Part shown: piece by piece, positions 56,011 through 64,000 of the stretch
How the letters are laid out: every line of letters starts with the position of its first letter
Position numbering within the stretch: position 1 is the first letter of the stretch
Source of the DNA: Solen grandis
Taxonomy: Eukaryota; Mollusca; Bivalvia; Adapedonta; Solenidae
Reading direction: 5' to 3'
NCBI GenBank assembly: GCA_021229015.1
Contig: CM037787.1
Span: 35,539,874-35,603,873, forward strand
DNA length: 64,000 bases
Notes under the pieces: generated by a model
The model's database searches: none
Told to the model about the DNA's origin: nothing
What the model saw: only the letters and a program-made list of their open reading frames with translations
Translations under genes and position numbers: made by a program

Positions 56011-59000
56011 TAACTAGACTTCTTTTGTTTTGAACAAAAGATAGGGCTTTCTGCACTGCAAACCATGACAAACCTGGTGTTTTTCGAATTTTGGCAAACC
56101 TATATAATCCTGCACAATGAAGTCGTAATATATAAATTCTGTGAAAATTCCATGCCAATCCGTTCATAAATGACGGCTGTGCAGCGCGGATGAACTTTGG
56201 TAGTTATTTATAGTTCTGACGTCATGTGACGTCATATGAAAATGTTAAACATTGAATCTAAATGTTCCTGATTATGTACACAGGACATTTAATTTGCATT
56301 GTCTATGAAGCTTTGCAACATGAGTAAATTGACATCAAGAAATCGGAAATTCTATACAACTTGATGACGTCATATGACGTCATATGACGTTCATCTTTAC
56401 AAAATGCAAAGGAAACACAGAGATATATAATCTCGCCAAATATCAACTTTCTATCTCATCTAGAAACGATTTTATACGTATTTGAAATTTGACGTCCTTG
56501 TTTCGAATCTTGGATTCGCCATAGAACCTTTGCTTTTTCGAATCTTGGCAAACTTATATAATCCTGCACAATGAGATCGTAATATATAACTTCTGTGAAA
56601 ATTCCATGACAATCCGTCCATAAATGACGGATGTACAGCGCGTACAAACTTTGGTAGCTATTTTAGTTCTGACGTCATGTGACGTCATATGAAAATTTTC
56701 AACATTGGATCAAAATGAACATGATCTCCTACAAAGGATTTTAAATTTCCATTGTTTATGAACCCCTTGCAACATGAATAAATTGACATCAAGAATCGGA
56801 AATTCTATACAACATGATGACGTCAAATGACGTCATATTACGTTTATCTTTACATAATGCAAAGGAAACACAGAGACGTATAATCTCGCCAAATATCAAC
56901 TTTCTATCTCATCTAGAAACTTTTTTTTATATGGATTTGAAATTTGACGTCCTTAGTTCGAATCTTGGATTCGCCATAGAACTTTAGTTCTTTCGAATCT
57001 TGGCAAACCTATATAATCCTGCACAATGAGATCGTAATATATAACTTCTGTGAAAATTCCATGCCAATCCGTCCATAAATGACGGCTGTACAGCGCGTAC
57101 AAACTTTGGTAGCTATTTTTAGTTCTGACGTCATGTGACGTCATATGAAATTTTAAACATTGAATCTAAATGTTCATGATTACTTACATAGGACATTAAA
57201 TTTTCATTGTCTATGAGCCTTTGCAACATGAGTAATTGACATCAAGTAATCGGAAATTCTATACAATTTGATGACGTCATATGACGTCATATGACGTTCA
57301 TCTTTACAAAATGCAAAGGAAACACAGAGACATATAATCTCGCCAAATATCAACGTTCTATCTCATCTAGAATCGATTTTATATGGATTTGAAATTTGAC
57401 GTCCTTGGTTCGAATCTTGGATTCACCATAGAACTTAGTTCTTTCGAATCTTGGCAAACCTATATAATCCTGCACAATGAGGTCTTAATATTAACTTCTG
57501 TGAAAATTCCATGACAATCCGTCCATAAATGACGGCTGTACAGCGCGTACAAACTTTGGTAGCTATTTTTAGTTCTGACGTCATGTGACGTCATGTGAAG
57601 ATAAAAATAATATATTCCAAAATGCCATTGCTTCAGGTGTCTGTTGATAGAATTTCTTTGTCCTAGACCTTCAGCAACTTAATGAAATAACAACATGAAA
57701 AGGTTGGAAAAAAAGAATAACTAGACTTCTTTTGTTTTGAACAAAAGATAGGGCTTTCTGCACTGCAAACCATGACAAACCTGGTGTTTTTCGAATTTTG
57801 GCAAACCTATATAATCCTGCACAATGAAGTCGTAATACATAACTTCTGTGAAAATTCCATGCCAATCCGTCCATAAATGACGGCTGTACAGCGCGGATGA
57901 ACTTTGGTAGCTTTTTTGAGGTTTTGATGTCATGTGACGTCATATGAAAATTTTAATCATTAAATCTTAATGTTCATGATTACCTTCATAGGACATTAAA
58001 TTTTCATTGTCTATGAACCTTTGCAACATGAGTAAATTGACATTCAGAATCGGAAATTCTCTACAATTTGATGACGTCATATGACGTCATATGAAGTTCA
58101 TCTTTACAAAATGCAAAGGAAACATAAGGACATATAATCTCGCCAAATATCAAATTCTATCTCATCTAGAAACGATTTTATACGTATTTAAAATTTGACG
58201 TCCTTGTTCGAATCTTGGATTCGCCAAAGAACCTTAGTTCTTTCGAATCTTGGCAAACCTATATAATCCTTCACAATGAGGTCGTAATATATAACTTCTG
58301 TGAAGATTCCATGCCAATCTATAAATAAATGACGGCTGTACAGAGCGGACAAACTTTGGTAGTTATTTATAGTTCTGACGTCATGTGACATCATATGAAA
58401 ATTTTAAACATTGAATCTAAATGTTCCTGATTATGTACAAAGGACATTTAATTTTCATTGTCTATGAAGCTTTGCAATATGAGTAAAATTGACATCAAGA
58501 AATCGGAAATTCTTTACAACTTGATGACGTCATATGACGTTCATCTTTAAAAAATGCAAAGGAAACACAGAGAGGAATAATCTCGCCAAATATCAACTTT
58601 CTATCTCATCTAGAATGGATTTTATATGGATTTGAAATTTGACGTCCTTGGTTCGAATCTTGGATTCGCCATAGAACCTTAGTTCTTTCGAATCTTGGCA
58701 AACCTATATAATCCTGCACAATAAGGTCTTAATATATAACTTCTGTGAAAATTCCATGACAATCCGTCCATAAATGACGGCTGTACAGCGCGTACAAACT
58801 TTGGTAGCTATTTTTAGTTCTGACGTCATGTGACGTCATATGAAAATTTTAAACATTGGATCAAAATGTTCATGATCACCTACAAAGGACTTTCAATTTC
58901 CATTCTTCATGAACCCTTGCAACATGAGTAAATTGACATCAAGAAATCGGAAATTCTATACAACTTGATGACGTCATATGACGTCATATGACGTTCATCT

Positions 59001-59835
59001 TAACAAAATGCAAAGGAAACACAGAGACATATAATCTCGCCAAATATCAACTTTCTATCTCATCTAGAAACGTTTTTATATGGATTTGAAATTTGACGTC
59101 CTTGGTTCGAATCTTGGATTCGCCATAGAACCTTAGTTCTTTTGAATCTTGGCAAACCTATATAATCCTTCACAATGAGGTCGTAATATATAACTTCTGT
59201 GAAAATTCCATGCCAATCCGTCCATAAATGACGGCTGTACAGCGCGTACAAACTTTGGAAGCTATTTTTAGTTATGACGTCATGTGACGTCATATGAAAA
59301 TTTTAAACATTGAATCTAAATGTTCACGATAAACTACATAGGACATTTAATTTTCATTGTCTATGAACCTTTGCAACATAAGTAAATTGACATCAAGAAA
59401 TCGGAAATTCTATACAACTTGATGACGTCATATGACGTCATATGACGTTCATCTTTACAAAATGCAAAGGAAACACAGAGAGGAATAATCTCGCCAAATT
59501 TTCTCTCTAGAATGGATTTTAGGTTTAAATTTCCTTTTAATCTTGGATTCAAAAATTCTTTCGAATTGGCAAACCATATAATCCTGCACAATGAGGTCTT
59601 AATATATAACTTCTGAGAAAATTCCATGAAAATCAGTCCATAAATGACGGATGTACAGCGCGTACAAACTTTGGTAGTTATTTATAGTTCTGACGTCATG
59701 TGACGTCATGTGAAGATAAAAATAACATTTTCCAAAATGCCATTGCTTCAGGTATCTGTTGATAGAATTTCTTTGTCCTAGACCTTCAGCAACTTAATGA
59801 AATAACAACATGAAAAGGTTGGAAAAAAAGAATAA
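56011..59835. repeat. CRE-rich tandem array, C-type units (about 8)
   Basis: Period 447-454 nt (starts near 56216, 56668, 57122, 57572, 58373, 58820, 59273). Diagnostic phrases are TCTGACGTCATGTGACGTCA, TTCGAATCTTGGATTCGCC, CTATATAATCCTGCACAATG, TCTGTGAAAATTCCATG and GACGGCTGTACAGCGC. Two opening hairpins, CTTTTGTT-ttg-AACAAAAG (56022-56040 and 57729-57747), each followed by AGGGCTTTCTGCACTGC, split it into two modules of about 1.7 and 2.1 kb. Confidence 0.85.
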
Positions 59836-59865
59836 TAATAATAATAAAAGACATAACAAACCCAA

Positions 59866-60155
59866 TAGGACTTTCTGCCGAAAGGGCAGAAAGTCCTAAT
59901 AATAAGAAGAAGAAGAATAAACAGTACAAACCCAATAGGACTTTCTGCTTTAGGCAGAAAGTCCTAATAAAAAACAGTACAAACCCAATAGGACTTTCTA
60001 GGCAGAAAGTCCTAATAATAAACATAACAAACCCAATAGGACTTTCTGCTTTAGGCAGAAAGTCCTAAAAAAACAGTACAAACCCTATTGGACTTTCTGT
60101 CGAAAGGGCAGAAAGTCCTAATAAAAAAACAGTACAAACCCAATAGGACTTTTTG
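59866..60155. repeat. Hairpin cluster 3 (five hairpins and one truncated copy)
   Basis: Copies at 59866-59898, 59936-59966, 59989-60014 (loop lost), 60037-60067 and 60088-60120, plus a truncated left arm near 60143. Stem and loop types are the same as in clusters 1 and 2. It closes the C-type module. Confidence 0.9.
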
Positions 60156-60309
60156 CCTGTATTTCTAATAAGAAAAAAACATATGTGTGCATCTATATAT
60201 ATGGTTTCACAAATAGATTCTGTCCATGTTGGCAGCAATATATCAATATATGTTTCAACTGATCACTGAAATTTTTGTTGATAAATGTTACAGGTAAGGC
60301 TAAAATGAT

Positions 60310-60409
60310 NNNNNNNNNNNNNNNNNNNNNNNNNNNNNNNNNNNNNNNNNNNNNNNNNNNNNNNNNNNNNNNNNNNNNNNNNNNNNNNNNNNNNNNNNNN
60401 NNNNNNNNN
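60310..60409. other. Assembly gap (100 N)
   Basis: Second 100-N placeholder, just past the right end of the array. Assembly breaks on both sides of the array are consistent with its repetitiveness. Confidence 0.99.
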
Positions 60410-60574
60410 TCGAAATTGCGGACCTATTTATGTGGCGTACATATATACCACCACATATATTGGTTTGATATGACCACTTATTTAGGTTGTGTGCGATCTT
60501 GCAAGACAGCATTACATAGCTCATCATATGATCCTTGAAAAGAATTAAATTGTTCACATTTTAATGTTTAGTGT

Positions 60575-60850
60575 GTGTTGTTAATGTTTGTGTTAAAGTT
60601 GAATGAAATTTGGATAAATGCAGGTGAGCTGATATATAAATACTTTTTGAATGGTATTGTCAACTGCTGTTTGATAAGTTTCTCGATTTTTTGGACATTA
60701 ACTTTGTCAGCTATGATTGCTTCTGGTGAAGCGTCGTCATCTGCTAAACCTTGCATCTGTCTCATGGATATTCATTTAATTGAGTATCAGTTTGCGTCGT
60801 CTATGAAAGAACAATGTCTATCGGCGTGTAACAAAATAAAGCGTTCATAG
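60575..60850 (+). CDS. Small ORF of unknown function, hydrophobic segment then Cys-containing tail
   Basis: 91 codons. Residues around 30-50 (CCLISFSIFWTLTLSAMIAS) are hydrophobic and signal- or membrane-like. A tail with four Cys follows (KPCICLMD, EQCLSACNKIK) to TAG. The acceptor-like GATAAATGCAG at 60622 could make it a terminal exon. The minus strand of the same segment is also open for 65 codons with a charged helical peptide, so coding strand and reality are uncertain. Confidence 0.25.
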   Translation: MLLMFVLKLNEIWINAGELIYKYFLNGIVNCCLISFSIFWTLTLSAMIASGEASSSAKPCICLMDIHLIEYQFASSMKEQCLSACNKIKRS

Positions 60851-60859
60851 CCACAATAT

Positions 60860-61300
60860 GAGAGAACATGAAATTAATACTGTTGCATAAATGTCATTTG
60901 TTAAAATTCTATGGATTATTCTTATCTGACCTTGGATTTAACCTATATTTCTGATCATAATCAAACCTATGAATAAAGCCAGAAATCACATAACGCATTT
61001 ACCGAATTGCGTACATTCGCAGAAACATATATATATGCCAGCATTTTCAAATAAACATTTGTTAGTAATATTTATCACAACTGTAAATCACTGAGTGCAG
61101 TATTGAGCTTGCATCATTATTCATAAAAGCAATATTGAAGAAAAAGATATCCTGCATATTGTATTGTTTTATGTTTTTGTATAAATTAAGGATTAAAACG
61201 ATATAATATTTTTTTATAAATTTAATTTTTTTTGTTGATTAAGAAAATTTAAAAAAAAAAATTTTTTGCGCCACTTAATTAGGTTTTGTACAACACCCTT
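60860..61300. other. AT-rich DNA, no gene recognised
   Basis: Only A/T-rich sequence, including a poly(A)/poly(T) run near 61215-61265. Confidence 0.5.
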
Positions 61301-61314
61301 ATTGTAGATAAAGG

Positions 61315-61530
61315 TTACTCATGGTGATTCCTGACTATATGTTCCTGTAAATGATTATTGACTACACATGGCGTAATTTATGGTGATTCCTGACTATATG
61401 TCCCTGTAAATGATTATTGACTACACGTGGCTTTACTCATGATAATTACTGACCATACAAATGGCGTTCCCTATATTAATTACTGACTATATGCTTCTGT
61501 TTTATGGTTACTGACTACATATGACATAGG
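61315..61530. repeat. ~59-bp tandem repeat, degenerate
   Basis: The phrase TGGTGATTCCTGACTATATG, then CCCTGTAAATGATTATTGAC, occurs at 61322 and 61381 (59-nt period), followed by more diverged TTACTGACTATATG and TTACTGACTACATATG copies. Confidence 0.8.
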
Positions 61531-61628
61531 AAGTAAAAGGAGAGCATAAAGTTTCAAGCTTTAACTGGTACGCGTGAATCTTTAATTTTACCCTCGGAAT
61601 GTTGTAAGGACTAAGAAGAAAAATAGAT

Positions 61629-61765
61629 ATTGTGCCGTGTGGGTAGTGTCCGCCCCGGTATTGGAGGTCAGGGGTTCGATCCCGGGCCGCGGCATACCAA
61701 AGTCGTACAAAATGGTACTGATTTAGCTCCCTTGCTTGGCGCTCAGTTTATGCGGTTTTTAGTTG
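61629..61765 (+). mobile_element. tRNA-derived SINE (family 1), best copy
   Basis: TTGTGCCGTGTGGGTAGTGT (A-box side), an intact B box GGGTTCGATCCC, GGCATACCAAAGTCGTACAA, AATGGTACTGATTTAGCTCC and CTTGCTTGGCGCTCAG. It reads like a diverged tRNA head joined to a SINE body. The 64-codon frame across it is not a gene. Confidence 0.8.
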
Positions 61766-62494
61766 TGTGTTACGTCAGTCACACACCAACTATAGTACTA
61801 CGTTTTAAACCAAGGTTCTCCTAGATTTAAAACCGAATGGCCTCTCAATAGTATAAATATGATCGATCAGTTGTATATATCTCTACAACATAAGTATACT
61901 AGAATAAAGCAAAAATGCTGAAAGATCAATGCTGTGTGAAAAATAAATACTTACAGGTTACAAAAATCGCCTGTGAAATGAAAATATTATAGGAGTTATT
62001 TTTCTATGCTGATGTAACTGCAATCGAATGATGCAACTGTTTTTATCACGTGATCACTTTACCAAGCGCACGAATATAGTTTGTTTCGATGCAAAGATGG
62101 CCCGCAAATAAATTTGATAGTAAATGTGCAGCGTTCGGTCATTTAAGGCTGTTACAATAAACCATGTGAAGTCCAAAACAAATCATTGTAACATACTTAT
62201 AACCACATCAATCTATCGAACTCAGATATCTCCAAGGGTTATTTCTTACACTACAAAATGGCCGAAACTTGTATATCTACTATCCGAAATGAGTTCGGAG
62301 CCTCTGACCTCTGCAGAAAATTTGCATGATTACTTCAATCTATAAATAGAGTCTGTTACAATACAAATCAAAACTCTGATAGCGCTGAGAGAACCGGAAT
62401 GTCGCAATTCTTTTGTTTATCAAAGTGAATTTAATTATTGGTGATCGACTTGCAGCTCTTCAAACACTTCAGCGTTTTGATTTTCTTGGACTAT

Positions 62495-62560
62495 TGTGTC
62501 CGGTGTCAGTATAATGTGACTGGGTGTGGTATCATGTCACATGCCTAATACATTTACAAA
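62495..62560 (+). mobile_element. SINE family 1, tail fragment
   Basis: TCCGGTGTCAGTATAATGTG, then ACTGGGTGTGGTATCATGTC, equals the distal part of the copy at 33880-34085. It shows where the 3' half of this family ends. Confidence 0.6.
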
Positions 62561-62599
62561 CTTTTTCTCCTCTAGGAAGTTCAGCGGCTGTTGTTTGGA

Positions 62600-64000
62600 T
62601 AGCTGAATGTGACACTGACATATACTGGTGTTTTTTCTCTCACTTAGTGACTATACATCTTTTTTACGAGTATTGATAAAGTTTAAAACATTCATAGTAA
62701 GTCAACTCACTAATCATGTTATTCAAACTTGATCATTAAAATATCGGTCACTATTTTGACGATGTGATCTTTGTCTTGTCCATTACACGAATGCATCTTT
62801 GAAAATTACAACTCAAACAGGAAATCATTAATCTCACATTACACGCATAACCTGTGCTTTTAACTAATTCTCAAATGCATCAAAATAGGACAAAAACGTA
62901 GAATAAATCAATGAAAATGTGTTAAAGAACGTGAGAGAGCAAATGTCACACATGCCTGATTTCAATTATATTTGCCTGAAATCTGTATGCATTTGGCGGA
63001 AGGCTGTGCTCCATTCCAGTGCTATTCTGAACAGTTCGGTCTGACAAGAGTATTAATTAGACTGTCGTGACCAGATAGGAGTGAGGTGATCTCGTACAAC
63101 ACGTAGCCTCAGACAAGGGTTATTAGGTCACTGGTCGATCTTATCTTAAGACGTAAAAAGAAGACGAACCTTTATTGACATGCACTGTTAAAATGATGCA
63201 AATGGAAATCAAAAAGGGACAAAAAAGACACAAATGATATGTCAGTATTTTTTTTTATCTCAAGAAAGAAAGTCGGTAAATGTTATAATAATTAATGTAA
63301 TGAATATTATGTCGATCTTGATGATAATTCCAACGGTGGATTTAATTTACGTCGTGTGTGTGTTTGTTTTATGTTCTTGTTTTATTTTGTTTGTGTGTTT
63401 GTTTGTTTTTGTTTGTTTGTTTTATGTACCTATACTCGTATTGCTCATTATCAATGTTAAATGTTTAGTTTTGGCCAAGAAGGGCTCGTGTGATGGACAT
63501 ACAAGATGGGTGTGGGTGTGCGAGTTTGCCAGTTCATTTAAGTTCAGTTGGTTTTATTTATTAGTTTATCTAACACTTCTCTCTTGACTTTGATTTGTGA
63601 ACTTTTTCTGCACACATTTTCCTGTGTGTTTATTAACTGACTTACCGTCCAGATAAAACAGCGCATTAACAGGTACAAACTGTATTCAATAGACCATTTC
63701 ACTCCGAAATAAGAAGTAAATCTACGTAAATCAACGAGCACTACACGAACACTTAATCTCGTGTTGATGTAAATTTCAAACATTGCTCAAAGGAAAATAA
63801 ATATCCCCAGGCACTGTTTGGTCAGTTTATTTTATACCGAGTGTTTCTAATCGCCTGGTGAAATTCTCTATAGCGAATTTATGAGCATCCGATAAAGGCT
63901 CGATGTCCCCTTTCTGCTTCCTACAGAAAAAAATGATGTGCCTATGCAATAAAACACATTAATGTTTTATGGTAATATATAATTACATATTTATTTGACG
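62600..64000. other. No gene recognised
   Basis: Non-coding DNA including a GT/T-rich low-complexity tract (about 63350-63425). The 117-codon plus frame at 63234-63587 is made of Val/Phe/Leu codons from this tract and is probably spurious. Confidence 0.45.

Noticed and set aside
44178..59627. Many 60-90-codon ORFs in the array
   Set aside because: They recur at the unit period in parallel copies and break in most units; no codon-position signal is apparent.
42400..60160. CRISPR-like regular repeats
   Set aside because: The repeats are 365-455 nt units without unique spacers, in an intron-rich eukaryotic genome.
60275..60557. ORFs on both strands across the second N gap
   Set aside because: They are products of the N placeholder.
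61630..61700. Functional tRNA gene
   Set aside because: Intact B box but a diverged head, no closing acceptor stem, and a SINE body downstream.
63234..63587. 117-aa hydrophobic ORF
   Set aside because: Its composition comes from a GT/T-rich low-complexity tract.

Overview
The window is AT-rich, intron-rich animal DNA with no prokaryotic gene organisation. It carries tRNA-derived SINEs, DIRS, Gypsy and Harbinger elements, and dispersed repeats of a type I associate with mollusc genomes, so a bivalve or other mollusc is the best guess. The organism call is inference; no sequence search was possible. Two 100-base N gaps mark assembly joins.

The only host gene I can identify with confidence is on the minus strand: the 3' half of a TRPM-family cation channel. 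Six exons between 41952 and 23201 encode TM5, the pore, TM6, the TRP region, a coiled coil and a stop. Every splice phase matches. Its 5' exons are not recognised here and should lie beyond 42273 or outside the window. Two further exon-like blocks at 20792-20714 and 19535-19419 could be alternative 3' exons.

Layout: 1-5.1 kb is mostly non-coding with repeats and one unidentified minus-strand ORF. 5.15-6.65 kb is a broken gene for a C2H2 zinc-finger protein with a coiled coil. 7.2-12.3 kb is a decayed Ty3/Gypsy retrotransposon (minus strand). 12.7-15.0 kb is the 3' part of a DIRS-type tyrosine-recombinase retroelement (plus strand) with a downstream split direct repeat. 15-23 kb is AT-rich with the possible alternative exons, a SINE and a LINE-like tail. 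23.2-42.0 kb is the TRPM 3' region. Its largest intron (25744-36177) contains a LINE endonuclease ORF split by an 8.5-kb PIF/Harbinger transposon that carries both a Myb-like gene and a HARBI1-like transposase. A SINE with an 11-bp target duplication sits in the right-hand part of the same LINE. Another TRPM intron holds a mariner-like foldback remnant.

42.4-60.2 kb is the most unusual part. It is about 18 kb of diverged tandem units of roughly 365-455 bp, most of them packed with TGACGTCA palindromes (the CRE/ATF core). The units fall into subfamilies in a higher-order order: an opening hairpin followed by TAGGACTTTCTGC, then B units, then A units, then a cluster of near-perfect TAGGACTTTCTGCC hairpins. 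60.2-64 kb holds a tandem repeat, SINE copies and one small ORF of unknown meaning.
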